From Rhyacophila brunnea (lineage: Eukaryota > Arthropoda > Insecta > Trichoptera > Rhyacophilidae), in the NCBI GenBank assembly GCA_022495005.1, contig JAGYXB010000956.1, forward strand, positions 682,001 to 746,000: DNA of 64,000 bases. Direction: 5' to 3'. Under the pieces are notes generated by a model. The model had not been told where the DNA came from. It made no database searches and was given only the letters and a program-made list of their open reading frames with translations. A program made the translations under genes and the position numbers. Shown here in pieces: positions 48,985 through 62,243 of the stretch (position 1 is the first letter of the stretch; every line of letters starts with the position of its first letter).

Positions 48985-50278
48985 ATCCTAATTATTTAAA
49001 AAATCCACTTATGTAGATATCTATTTTTTATTCATTTGTGTCTTTTAAATTTAATACCACTAATATTAGGTAAGTTTTAATAAACATGGTTTTCATGTTC
49101 TATATTAATTATATGTCAATATATTTTTTTATGTTAATGTTAAACAAATGGCCCAACATTAACACAACATTTTTTTCTGATTTCGAAAGTAAAATGGCCT
49201 AACCCACATTAAATATTGTTTAAAAATAAGAATTTTGAAATTTTAAATATATTATTCTAACACTGTCCAAAATAACATTAATAATCAATAAAGAGTTTTT
49301 TGTTTGTAGACGTACAAGTAAAATGATCGGATTAGCCCAAAAGGTAGTTGAATCGACTTGAGTAACAGCCCAGAGGATATGGTTTGCATCTTATACTCCC
49401 ACACATGGGCATGTTTAACAGGTAACAAGACCAAGCTCATAGGGCTTGCCAGCAAAGCCACCATGTTCAGTCAAAATTGACTGAAATCCAGAAACAGAGA
49501 GGTTATCTCTATTTGCATTTGATATTTGGAAAAACACATAATATATATACCTTTGGTGGATGCATCCCACTTTTCTGCCAGGTTTTCAATGCTGCATCCA
49601 ACGTCATTAGACTCATAGTCTGCTCCCTCATGAATTATTTTTCACCATCAATCCATGTAACAGAGTTACGCAGTAACGCTTATTTTCCTTTATTTTATGT
49701 AAATCAAAATCATAGTCTGAACTTAGTTTTTCATTGTTGATTAGGGACAATGAATTTTCAGTAATCATATATCTTTGTAAAATCTTGAAAATTTTCTTGT
49801 CAACCTGGAATCAAAATATTTTTATCAGGTTTGGAGTAGATTGATAGGTATGTTAAAGATAGATTTGGTATTGTAATATATAGAGAGTTTCTTACTTTTC
49901 CATAAGGAATTTTCTCTGCCAGTGAACATATTGTGCAATACATTTTTTAATTTTTATGCAGACAATATTTGTTATAAAAAAAAACATGTCGACAAAAAAA
50001 CATGAAAATGGATCCACTCCAAGTCGACGTCGGTGAATCGTCACCGAAATTATTGAACACCATTATAAATCCATTTAGGTAGGATGTACATTCTCATCAT
50101 GCAATTGTTGTAATGGGTTATTACAAAATATCACATGACTGATAAATATACACACCGAATTATCACTCGATAGACAAAATTTACTACAAAGCAGAATACA
50201 TAAATTCGCTGGAATAGTAAAGTAGACTTAAAAATAAATATAACAAAGACAAAAGCTATTTATAACTCATATGCTTAC

Positions 50279-50413
50279 CGTAAATATATTATATTCATCG
50301 ATGCTCTCCTCAAATTTTTGGAGAACAACAATGTATCAAAATGGCTCTGTGTAGGTAATTCGCAGCTGTGATGTAGTGCTTTTGGCCTCCCGAATGATGA
50401 CTTCCCGTTGTAC
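50279..50413 (-). other. Candidate minus-strand exon-like module in unit B
   Basis: On the minus strand, an acceptor-like TGTGTTTTAG| precedes a 135-base segment that ends at a strong donor (ACG|GTAAGCAT). One frame is open through it (YNGKSSFGRPKALHHSCELP and onward). The copies at 54287-54418 and 58431-58562 are 132 bases and also open, differing by an in-frame 3-base deletion. But every substitution I saw changes a residue, and no family is recognised, so a protein role is unproven. Part of it matches the A-unit module at 39596-39770. Confidence 0.3.
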
Positions 50414-50961
50414 CTAAAACACAATACGTCCGATACGTTACTAAAAAAACGTAATAGTATGTACCTCACTGAAGTGGAAAATAACCGATGTACTTGACAA
50501 ATATAGCAAAAAATACTAATTTGTAGAACAAGTTGTACATACAAGTGGGCATATTAATAATTGTCAACTGTTTCCATGATTTCTGCTTTTGGGAAATAGG
50601 TAGTATAATTAGAAAAACTCATAAAAGAATTTGCTATTATTTGGCTATTTACCAGCATTCATCGGGAGAATAATATATTATAAATCAAGTACACTGGTCA
50701 TGGGATTCCGACTTTAGAGAAATTCAGAGTGGTATGGAAAGCAGATTGCAATAACTTATACGTAACGATATAACAGTTGGGTACGGGAACAAACCAGATG
50801 ATTGAAATTATCAACAAGTTATTTTTCATTTCTATCACTAGTTTTATTATTTTACAATGCTTTCCATTCAATGACATATTCAAAATAATGAGGGCATTAG
50901 TTCTAAAGTGAAATACCTTTACATTATAATATTATTTTATTTACGTTCGTTTATCGTTAAA

Positions 50962-51304
50962 TGAAGGCGTCCCTGGAAAAGGGGTCTAAATGCAAAAACA
51001 AAATTATTCTGATACTATATGATGTAGAGTTTTGGAGTATATCTGTGATAATAATTATGTTCATGAAAACACTCTTTATCATTGACAATTGTTTATTTTT
51101 ATTTTGGATAATAAAATAATCATATACCTAGACCCCTTTCCTATGGTAAGCATTTTAGTGTTGCTAATATCTCAAAAAGTGTGGCAGTTAAAATATTAAA
51201 ACTTTCAAATATCGTGAGCAATGGCTATACAGACCCGTTTTTGTCAATAAAATCACTTTTTGACATGATGTATTATATAGACCCTCTTTCCAGGGATGCC
51301 TTCA
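50962..51304. mobile_element. 343-bp MITE with TGAAGGCRTCCCTGGAAA ends
   Basis: The left end TGAAGGCGTCCCTGGAAAAG and right end TCTTTCCAGGGATGCCTTCA are inverted repeats of about 27 bp (continuing GGGTCTA and TAGACCC). Copies in the other B units are at 54965-55307 and 59109-59451. No coding capacity. Confidence 0.8.
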
Positions 51305-51753
51305 AATATAAATTGAGTATTTAACCAATAACGAAATATGATTTTTTAATAATATGAATATCCTTTATGACATAATATTTTACCATTTTCATTTGATTTT
51401 AATTAAAAAAGTTTATTTGTTGGTATGACAGGTGATTATTTCTGGGTATCTAAGATATACGACTTTGCAACAAATACCCACATATAATATATATATATAT
51501 ATTTACCATGTCCGATCTAATGAGATCATAATATGGGCCTCTTAACATAATTTCTTCTGTGTTTGACATACAGAGCTCGAAATAGACAGGAGCGCACCGG
51601 AGCGGAGCGCCTTCCAGTTCAAGAAATCAGCAAAACTATCACTCCGTCTCGCGGAAAAAATAATTTGACCGATATCTGAGGTAGTTATGCCATATAATAA
51701 AAAATATATCATACTTATTTTTATAAAATATACATAAAATTAGTTAATATTAT

Positions 51754-52125
51754 CGCACCCGGGGAATATTAGTGGCACAACTCGAAAAAGTTGTTTTTGA
51801 AGGAGAGCAGCTTGCATATTTTATTTTGGTGTGTTAAAACAGTTTTTTTTTAAAATTTACTTTATAATAGCATGAAGTTGGCACAATTGAATCATCTCAT
51901 TTTGAATGTTATCCGCAATAACAATGGCATAATGATCATTGTGTCACTATTTCTGCTTGACTTCAAGTAAAATGTTATAAAATGATAACGACAGAAATGC
52001 TTTTAAGACTACCATTATATTTTTAAGAATTATGCCGCTATTTGTGCGGATAAAAATTATATCTTGGAACATTTCTGCATACTCTACTCAAAAATGTCAA
52101 ATTGGACTTGTGCCACTATTTTCCA
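51754..52125. mobile_element. MITE with CGCACCCGGGGAA ends, right end lost in unit B1
   Basis: Complete copies are at 55864-56243 (unit B2) and 60006-60386 (unit B3): left CGCACCCGGGGAATAATAGT, right ACTATTTTTCCCCGGTGCG, inner TGGCACAA and TTGTGCCA, flanked by TTAT on both sides. In unit B1 the right terminus is removed by a deletion. The frame 55883-56080 lies inside it and is not a gene. Confidence 0.75.
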
Positions 52126-52159
52126 GTTGTTGTCCAGTTCGTAAAATTTTCTATTTTGA

Positions 52160-52510
52160 GCGCTTCACAAGGATTCTTCTCTATCAGTGATGATATTGGA
52201 AAATGCATTTCCTAGTAAATCCAGAATTTTATTATAAGTGGGAATAATAAACTTACGAAAATACCAGTAAATGTATTCACCCAATTTCTAGTACGTTGAC
52301 AGCTACGTACAAGATAAATTTGGTATTATAGTACACTTTGAATGAGTCTCTTACTTTTCCATGTTTCTTCTTTGGCAGTGGTGATATTGTGTAATACATT
52401 CTTCGTTCAACATGGGACTCAATTTGTAATAAAAATTAAAGCCTCCGAATTGAGCGAAAAATGCATTCACCCAGCTCAACGTAGGCAGGAAGTTAGGTAC
52501 CTAAAATATA
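52160..52510. repeat. Two degenerate satellite monomers
   Basis: Cores at 52180 (TTCTTCTCTATCAGTGATGA) and 52367 (TTTCTTCTTTGGCAGTGGTG), about 190 apart, each followed by an ATTCACCCA box (52277, 52465) in the position of ATCCACTCG. Repeated at 56320-56660 and 60465-60800. The frame 52342-52605 is not a gene. Confidence 0.75.
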
Positions 52511-52902
52511 GACTAAGAACCTATTCAAAAAAGATATTTTCAAAGCATAAATTGTATTTATCTACTCACACAATATTATTACAATTGGCAACGAAAATCC
52601 AATAGAATCGAGATTTTTCTGATTGTGACGAATAAGTTCTTACGGGTGCAGAGACCCACAAAATTGTGTTAAATCAGCCAAACAATATTGATTGTGAAAC
52701 TAGTTACCATCATACACGTTTATTGAGTTTTTTGTATAATAGGTAGGGAAGGGAGCATGGAGAAAAACACGTTGCTTGTATAGAAAGAGTAAGTGAAATA
52801 TTATAATATAATATCATTTACTAATCATCGGCGGGTATCGTTATATTACCATCAACATAATTAATTCAATAGGTCATGGAGAATTTTATACATATAAGTT
52901 AA

Positions 52903-53150
52903 TGACCTCACTGAACCACACCGCCCTGCACCACACCCGGTCTTAATCGGGCGAATTACGGGACCCTACGTTTGGATGTAAAGCATCTTTTTTTAAATGA
53001 CTGAGAATGTCTCAGAAACAATTACCTAAGACCGAGGTCACCATGCACTCAAGTGTGCTTTGGCTGAATTTACATGAGGTTAAGTTAAGAGTGCGTATTG
53101 GCGAGACGAGTACGTAGAGGAAAATAGAATTGTAATAGAATTTTATACAG
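52903..53150. mobile_element. Terminal fragment of the DUF7869-type transposon family
   Basis: CTGAACCACACCGCCCTGCA, GGTCTTAATCGGGCG and CAAGTGTGCTTTGGCTGAAT match the transposon start at 47500-47610. The fragment ends in GTTAAGAGTGCGTATTGGCG, related to the right-end flank at 40415. It is therefore a short, internally deleted derivative. Copies are at 57045-57290 and 61186-61430. Confidence 0.6.
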
Positions 53151-53760
53151 TACATATATAAAAAAGTACTTATATGTCTCAGTATTTATACTTTATGGAT
53201 GGATATAGGTGTATTAAGTTATTTTAAATTTTGCCGTTAATCAATTCATATTGGTACACCTAGTAGGTTATCATAGTTGTATTTTTTTCTGCAATAATAT
53301 GGATATTTTTCAGAATAATCAGATACAAAATTATGGAGTGGCTCATCTTAACGTAACCAACTTAATATATTTATAAATTATTAGAAACTAATCAGTCAGC
53401 GATTATAATATTGTGCGGTAGATAAATACTTACATTTTTTTGAAATAAAAGCCATACTAAACGAAATTCAAACTTTTTTCACATTAACCTTATAGTACAA
53501 AAATTTATTGATATTACTCATACATTTCAAATGGAGTAGAAACAGCACATACAGTGAAAATATATAATTGCTTTTAATTTATTCTAGAATAGAGATTCTC
53601 AAATGGTTTGTGATCAGGAATATATTATTTATAAGCGAGAATAAAGTGAAGGAAACATTTTTTCCAATGAAACATAAACATCATTTTAACCGAGATTCGG
53701 AGAATAATAATATATCACGGAGTTGCTCCCAAAAGTTGGTAAGTCGATAATTTAAGTATT
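53151..53760. other. AT-rich part of unit B, no gene recognised
   Basis: The frames 53568-53750 and 57713-57895 recur because of the tandem repeat and show no domain. Confidence 0.5.
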
Positions 53761-53802
53761 TAGAGTTAACAACGGATGTGTGTATATATAAATATGTATA
53801 CC

Positions 53803-56800
53803 AAAATATTTTTATCAGGTTTGGAGTATATAGATAGATAGATAGGTATGTTAAAGATAGATTTGGTATTGTAATATATTTGAGAGTTTTTTACTTCTTC
53901 ATAAGGAATTTTCTCTGCCAGTGAAGATATTGTGTAATACATTTTTTAGTTTTTATGCAGACAATATTTGTTATAAAAAAAAACGTGTCGACAAAAAACA
54001 TGAAAATGGATCCACTCCAAGTCGACGTCGGTGAATCGTCACCGAAATTATTGAATACCATATTTAAATCCATTTATGTAGGATGTACATTCTCATCATG
54101 CAATGTTTGTAATGGGTTATTAATAACATTACAAAATATCACATGACTGATAAATATACACACCGAATTATCACTCGATAGACAAAATTTACTACAAAGC
54201 AGCATACAGAAACTTGCTGGAATGGCAAAGTAGACTTAAAAATAAATATAACAAAGAGAAAAACCATTTATAACTCATATGCTTACCGTAAATATATATT
54301 CATCGATGCTCTGCTCAAAATTTTGGAGAACAACAATGCATCAAAATGGCTCTGTGTAGGTAATTCGCAGCTGTGATGTAGTGCTTTTGGCTTCCCGAAT
54401 TTTGACTTCCCGTTGTACCTAAAACACAATACGTCCGATACGTTACTAAAAAAACGTAATAGTATGTACCTCACTGAAGTGGAAAATAACCGATGTACTT
54501 GACAAATATAGCAAAAAATACTAATTTGTAGAACAAGTTGTACATACAAGTGGGCATATTAATAATTGTCAACTGTTTCCATGATTTCTGCTTTTGGGAA
54601 ATAGGTAGTATAATTAGAAAAACTCATAAAAGAATTTGCTATTATTTGGCTATTTACCAACATTCATCGGGAGAATAATATATTATATCAAGTACACTGG
54701 TCATAGGATTCCGACTTTAGAGAAATTCAGAGTGGTATGGAAAGCAGATTGCAATAACTTATACGTAACGATATAACAGTTGGGTACGGGAACAAACCAG
54801 ATGATTGAAATTATCAACAAGTTATTTTTCATTTCTATCACTAGTTTTATTATTTTACAATGCTTTCCATTCAATGACATATTCAAAATAATGAGGGCAT
54901 TAGTTCTAAAGTGAAATACCTTTACATTATAATATTATTTTATTTACGTTCGTTTATCGTTAAATGAAGGCGTCCCTGGAAAAGGGGTCTAAATGCAAAA
55001 ACAAAATTATTCTGATACTATATGATGTAGAGTTTTGGAGTATATCTGTGATAATAATTATGTTCATGAAAACACTCTTTATCATTGACAATTGTTTATT
55101 TTTATTTTGGATAATAAAATAATCATATACCTAGACCCCTTTCCTATGGTAAGCATTTTAGTGTTGCTAATATCTAAAAAAGTGTGGCAGTTAAAATATT
55201 AAAACTTTCAAATATCGTGAGCAATGGCTATACAGACCCGTTTTTGTCAATAAAATCACTTTTTGACATGATGTATTATATAGACCCTCTTTCCAGGGAT
55301 GCCTTCAAATATAAATTGAGTATTTAACCAATAACGAAATATGATTTTTTAATAATATGAATATCCTTTGTGACATAATATTTTACCATTTTCATTTGAT
55401 TTTAATTGAAAATGTTTACTTGTTGGTATGACAGGTGATTATTTCTGGGTATCTAAGATATACGACTTTGCAACAAATACCCACATATAATATATATATA
55501 TATATATTTACCATGTCCGATCTAATGAGATCATAATATGGGCCTCCAACATAACAAACAGATTTCTTTAAAATCATTGCATTACAATTTATTATTACAA
55601 TAATTATTATTGATGGTTTTTGCAATGATATAAAAGTATCCGTTGTAAATCTTAACATAATTTCTTCTGTGTTTGACATACAGAGTTCGAAATAGACAGG
55701 AGCGCATCGGAGCGGAGCGCCTTCCAGTTCAAGAAATCAGCAAAACTATCACTCCGTCTCGCGGAAAAAATAATTTGACCGTTATCTGAGGTAGTTATGC
55801 CATATAATAAAAAATATATCATACTTATTTTTATAAAATATACATAAAATTAGTTAATATTATCGCACCCGGGGAATAATAGTTGCACAACTCGAAAAAG
55901 TTGTTTTTGCAGGAGAGCAGCTTGAATATTTTATTTTGGTGTGTTAAAACAGTTTTTTTTTTTAATTTTCTTTATAATAGCGTGAAGTTGGCACACTTGA
56001 GTCATCTCATTTTGAATGTTATCCGCAATAACAATGGCATAATGTTCATTGTGCCACTATTTCTGCTTGACTTCAAGTAAAATGTTATAATATGATAACG
56101 ACAGAAATGCTTTTAAGACTACCATTATATTTTTAAGAATTATGCCGCTATTTGTGCGGATAGAAATTATATCTTGGAACATTTCTGCATACTCAACTCA
56201 AAAATGTCAAATTGGACTTGTGCCACTATTTTTCCCCGGTGCGTTATGTTAATATTTTCCGTAAAATTATCGAGGGGTCCAGTTCGTAAAATTTTCTATT
56301 TTGAGCGCTTCACAAGGATTCTTCTCTATCAATGATGATATTGGAAAATGCATTTCCTAGTAAACCCAGAATTTTATTATAAGTGGGAATAATAAAATTA
56401 CGAAAATACCAGTAAATGTATTCACCCAATTTCTAGTACGTTGACAGCTACGTACAAGATAAATTTGGTATTAAAGTACACTTTGAATGAGTCTCTTACT
56501 TTTCCAGGTTTCTTCTTTGGCAGTGGTGATATTGTGTAATACATTCTTCACTTAACTTGGGGCTCAATTTGTAATAAAAATTAAAGCCTCCGAATTGAGC
56601 GAAAAATGCATTCACCCAGCTCAACGTAGGCAGGAAGTTAGGTACCTAAAATATAGACTAAGAACCTATTCAAAAAAGATATTTTCAAAGCATAAATTGT
56701 ATTTATCTACTCACACAATATTATTACAATTGGCAACGAAAATCCAATAGAATCGAGATTTTTCTGATTGTGACGAATAAGTTCTTACGGGTGCAGAGAC

Positions 56801-57947
56801 CCACAAAATTGTGTTAAATCAGCCAAACAATATTGATTGTGAAACTAGTTACCATCATACACGTTTATTGAGTTTTTTGTATAATAGGTAGGGAAGGGAG
56901 CATGGAGAAAAACACGTTGCTTGTATAGAAAGAGTAAGTGAAATATTATAATATAATATCATTTACTAATCATCGGCGGGTATCGTTATATTACCATCAA
57001 CATAATTAATTCAATAGGTCATGGAGAATTTTATACATATAAGTTAATGACCTCACTGAACCACACCGCCCTGCACCACACCCGGTCTTAATCGGGCGAA
57101 TTACGGGACCCTACGTTTGGATGTAAAGCATCTTTTTTTAAATGACTGGGAATGTCTCAGAAACAATTACCTAAGACCGAGGTCACCATGCACTCAAGTG
57201 TGCTTTGGCTGAATTTACATGAGGTTAAGTTAAGAGTGCGTATTGGCGAGACGAGTACGTAGAGGAAAATAGAATTGTAATAGAATTTTATACAGTACAT
57301 ATATAAAAAAGTACTTATATGTCTCAGTATTTATACTTTATGGATGGATATAGGTGTATTAAGTTATTTTAAATTTTGCCGTTAATCAATTCATATTGGT
57401 ACACCTAGTAGGTTATCATAGTTGTATTTTTTTCTGCAATAATATGGATATTTTTCAGAATAATCAGATACAAAATTATGGAGTGGCTCATCTTAACGTA
57501 ACCAACTTAATATATTTATAAATTATTATAAACTAATCAGTCAGCTATTATAATATTGTGCGGTAGATAAATACTTACATTTTTTTGAAATAAAAGCCAT
57601 ACTAAACGAAATTCAAACTTTTTTCACATTAACCTTATAGTACAAAAATTTATTGATATTACTCATACATTTCAAATGGAGTAGAAACAGCACATACAGT
57701 GAAAATATATAATTGCTTTTAATTTATTCTAGAATAGAGATTCTCAAATGGTTTGTGATCAGGAATATATTATTTATAAACGAGAATAAAGTGAAGGAAA
57801 CATTTTTTCCAATGAAACATAAACATCATTTTAACCGAGATTCGGAGAATAATAATATATCACGGAGTTGCTCCCAAAAGTTGGTAAGTCGATAATTTAA
57901 GTATTTAGAGATAACAACGGATGTGTATATATATACATATGTATACC
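53803..57947. repeat. Tandem array B, unit 2 (4,145 bp)
   Basis: The junctions on both sides read ATATGTATACC|AAAATATTTTTATC. About 98% or more like unit 3 by eye. Confidence 0.92.
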
Positions 57948-60900
57948 AAAATATTTTTATCAGGTTTGGAGTATATAGATAGATAGATAGGTATGTTAAA
58001 GATAGATTTGGTATTGTAATATATTTGAGAGTTTTTTACTTCTTCATAAGGAATTTTCTCTGCCAGTGAAGATATTGTGTAATACATTTTTTAGTTTTTA
58101 TGCAGACAATATTTGTTATAAAAAAAACGTGTCGATAAAAAACATGAAAATGGATCCACTCCAAGTCGACGTCGGTGAATCGTCACCGAAATTATTGAAC
58201 ACCATATTTAAATCCATTTATGTAGGATGTACATTCTCATCATGCAATGTTTGTAATGGGTTATTAATAACATTACAAAATATCACATGACTGATAAATA
58301 TACACACCGAATTATCACTCGATAGACAAAATTTACTACAAAGCAGCATACAGAAACTTGCTGGAATGGCAAAGTAGACTTAAAAATAAATATAACAAAG
58401 AGAAAAACCATTTATAACTCATATGCTTACCGTAAATATATATTCATCGATGCTCTGCTCAAAATTTTGGAGAACAACAATGCATCAAAATGGCTCTGTG
58501 TAGGTAATTCGCAGCTGTGATGTAGTGCTTTTGGCTTCCCGAATTTTGACTTCCCGTTGTACCTAAAACACAATACGTCCGATACGTTACTAAAAAAACG
58601 TAATAGTATGTACCTCACTGAAGTGGAAAATAACCGATGTACTTGACAAATATAGCAAAAAATACTAATTTGTAGAACAAGTTGTACATACAAGTGGGCA
58701 TATTAATAATTGTCAACTGTTTCCATGATTTCTGCTTTTGGGAAATAGGTAGTATAATTAGAAAAACTCATAAAAGAATTTGCTATTATTTGGCTATTTA
58801 CCAACATTCATCGGGAGAATAATATATTATATCAAGTACACTGGTCATAGGATTCCGACTTTAGAGAAATTCAGAGTGGTATGGAAAGCAGATTGCAATA
58901 ACTTATACGTAACGATATAACAGTTGGGTACGGGAACAAACCAGATGATTGAAATTATCAACAAGTTATTTTTCATTTCTATCACTAGTTTTATTATTTT
59001 ACAATGCTTTCCATTCAATGACATATTCAAAATAATGAGGGCATTAGTTCTAAAGTGAAATACCTTTACATTATAATATTATTTTATTTACGTTCGTTTA
59101 TCGTTAAATGAAGGCGTCCCTGGAAAAGGGGTCTAAATGCAAAAACAAAATTATTCTGATACTATATGATGTAGAGTTTTGGAGTATATCTGTGATAATA
59201 ATTATGTTCATGAAAACACTATTTATCATTGACGATTGTTTATTTATATTTTGGATAATAAAATAATCATATACCTAGACCCCTTTCCTATGGTAAGCAT
59301 TTTAGTGTTGCTAATATCTAAAAAAGTGTGGCAGTTAAAATATTAAAACTTTCAAATATCGTGAGCAATGGCTATACAGACCCGTTTTTGTCAATAAAAT
59401 CACTTTTTGACATGATGTATTATATAGACCCTCTTTCCAGGGATGCCTTCAAATATAAATTGAGTATTTAACCAATAACGAAATATGATTTTTTAATAAT
59501 ATGAATATCCTTTGTGACATAATATTTTACCATTTTCATTTGATTTTAATTAAAAATGTTTATTTGTTGGTATGACAGGTGATTATTTCTGGGTATCTAA
59601 GATATACGACTTTGCAACAAATACCCACATATAATATATATATATATATTTACCATGTCCGATCTAATGAGATCATAATATGGGCCTCCAACATAACAAA
59701 CAGATTTCTTTAAAATCATTGCATTACAATTTATTATTACAATAATTATTATTGATGGTTTTTGCAATGATATAAAAGTATCCGTTGTAAATCTTAACAT
59801 AATTTCTTCTGTGTTTGACATACAGAGTTCGAAATAGACAGGAGCGCACCGGAGCGGAGCGCCTTCCAGTTCAAGAAATCAGCAAAACTATCACTCCGTC
59901 TCGCGGAAAAAATAATTTGACCGTTATCTGAGGTAGTTATGCCATATAATAAAAAATATATCATACTTATTTTTATAAAATATACATAAAATTAGTTAAT
60001 ATTATCGCACCCGGGGAATAATAGTGGCACAACTCGAAAAAGTTGTTTTTGCAGGAGAGCAGCTTGAATATTTTATTTTGGTGTGTTAAAACAGTTTTTT
60101 TTTTTAAATTTACTTTATAATAGCGTGAAGTTGGCACACTTGAGTCATCTCATTTTGAATGTTATCCGCAATAACAATGGCATAATGATCATTGTGCCAC
60201 TATTTCTGCTTGACTTCAAGTAAAATGTTATAATATGATAACGACAGAAATGCTTTTAAGACTACCATTATATTTTTAAGAATTATGCCGCTATTTGTGC
60301 GGATAGAAATTATATCTTGGAACATTTCTGCATACTCAACTCAAAAATGTCAAATTGGACTTGTGCCACTATTTTTCCCCGGTGCGTTATGTTAATATTT
60401 TCCGTAAAATTATCGAGGGGTCCAGTTCGTAAAATTTTCTATTTTGAGCGCTTCACAAGGATTCTTCTCTATCAGTGATGATATTGGAAAATGCATTTCC
60501 TAGTAAACCCAGAATTTTATTATAAGTGGGAATAATAAAATTACGAAAATACCAGTAAATGTATTCACCCAATTTCTAGTACGTTGACAGCTACGTACAA
60601 GATAAATTTGGTATTATAGTACACTTTGAATGAGTCTCTTACTTTTCCAGGTTTCTTCTTTGGCAGTGGTGATATTGTGTAATACATTCTTCGTTTAATT
60701 TGGGACTCAATTTGTAATAAAAATTAAAGCCTCCGAATTGAGCGAAAAATGCATTCACCCAGCTCAACTTAGGCAAGAAGTTAGGTACCTAAAATATAGA
60801 CTAAGAACAAATTCAAAAAAGATATTTTCAAAGCATAAATTGTATTTATCTACTCACACAATATTATTACAATTGGCAACGAAAATCCAATAGAATCGAG

Positions 60901-62089
60901 ATTTTTCTGATTGTGACGAATAAGTTCTTACGGGTGCAGAGACCCACAAAATTGTGTTAAATCAGCCAAACAATATTGATTGTGAAACTAGTTACCATCA
61001 TACACGTTTATTGAGTTTTTTGTATAATAGGTAGGGAAGGGAGCATGGAGAAAAATACGTTGCTTGTATAGAAACAGTAAGTGAAATATAATATAATATC
61101 ATTTACTAATCATCGGCGGGTATCGTTATATTACCATCAACATAATTAATTCAATAGGTCATGGAGAATTTTATACATATAAGTTAATGACCCCACTGAA
61201 CCACACCGCCCTGCACCACAATCGGTCTTAATCGGGCGAATTACGGGACCCTACGTTTGGATGTAAAGCATCTTTTTTTAAATGACTGGGAATGTCTCAG
61301 AAACAATTACCTAAGACCGAGGTCACCATGCACTCAAGTGTGCTTTGGCTGAACTTACATGAGGTTAAGTTAAGAGAGCGTATTGGAGAGACGAGTACGA
61401 AGAGGAAAATACAATTGTAATAGAATTTTATACAGTACATATATAAAAAAAGTACTTATATGTCTCAGTATTTATACTTTATGGATGGATATAGGTCTAT
61501 TAAGTTATTTTAAATTTTGCCGTTAATCAATTCATATTGGTACACCTAGTAGGTTATCATAGTTGTAATTTTTTCTGCAATAATATGGATATTTTTCAGA
61601 ATAATCAGATACAAAATTATGGAGTGGCTCATCTTAACGTAACCAACTTAATATATTTATAAATTATTAGAAACTAATCAGTCAGCGATTATAATATTGT
61701 GCGGTAGATAAATACTTACATTTTTTTGAAATAAAAGCCATACTAAACGAAATTCAAACTTTTTTCACATTAACCTGATAGTACAAAAATTTATTGATAT
61801 TACTCATACATTTCAAATGGAGTAAAAACAGCACATACAGTGAAAATATATAATTGCTTTTAATTTATTCTAGAATAGAGATTCTCCAATGGTTTGTGAT
61901 CAGGAATATATTATTTATAAGCAAGAATAAAGTGAAGGAAACATTTTTTCCAATGAAACATAAACATCATTTTTAACCGAGATTCGGAGAATAATAATAT
62001 ATCACGGAGTTGCTCCCAAAAGTTGGTAAGTCGATAATTTAAGTATTTAGTGTTAACAACGGATGTGTATATATATAAATATGTATACC
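57948..62089. repeat. Tandem array B, unit 3 (4,142 bp)
   Basis: Last unit of the array. At its end the sequence continues past ATATGTATACC into the second half of a MITE (62006-62243) instead of jumping back to AAAATATTTTTATC, which shows where the tandem breakpoint lies. Confidence 0.92.
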
Positions 62090-62243
62090 AGAAAAATCAA
62101 TGTCTTCCGATATATTATAGAACATGCACATAATGCACAAAGAAAATAGCATTTATATCTGATTTTAGAGGGCATGCCAAACTTAAAATTGCAATTACTC
62201 CATAACATGATTTCGAGACTTACCAAATTTTGACAGTAGCGCC
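62006..62243 (+). mobile_element. Complete MITE split by the tandem junctions elsewhere
   Basis: The left GCTCCCAAAAGTTGGTAAGT and right ACTTACCAAATTTTGACAGT are inverted repeats. The reverse complement matches the MITE at 34816-35040 from end to end. In units B1 and B2, and in A1 and A2, only the left half survives, up to TGTATACC. The minus frame 62259-62053 is not a gene. Confidence 0.8.

Larger units (their letters stand above)
44986..49812. repeat. Tandem array A, unit 3 (longer, rearranged)
   Basis: Same start as units 1 and 2, but with about 4.3 satellite monomers instead of one, an extra roughly 1.45 kb of transposon body (47486-48950), and no right transposon terminus (gap at about 49310). 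It runs into array B at 49813. Confidence 0.85.
49813..53802. repeat. Tandem array B, unit 1 (3,990 bp)
   Basis: Starts AAAATATTTTTATCAGG and ends at ATATGTATACC. It lacks about 107 bases present near 55550-55655 in unit 2 and about 55 bases near 56240-56285. Contains a satellite/hairpin copy, a candidate minus-strand exon, two MITEs, two degenerate satellite copies and a transposon terminus. Confidence 0.9.

Noticed and set aside
53955..54146. Frame with MKMDPLQVDVGESSPKL recurring in the B units
   Set aside because: It crosses the satellite/hairpin module, and the frame is cut short in the A-unit versions; no family recognised.
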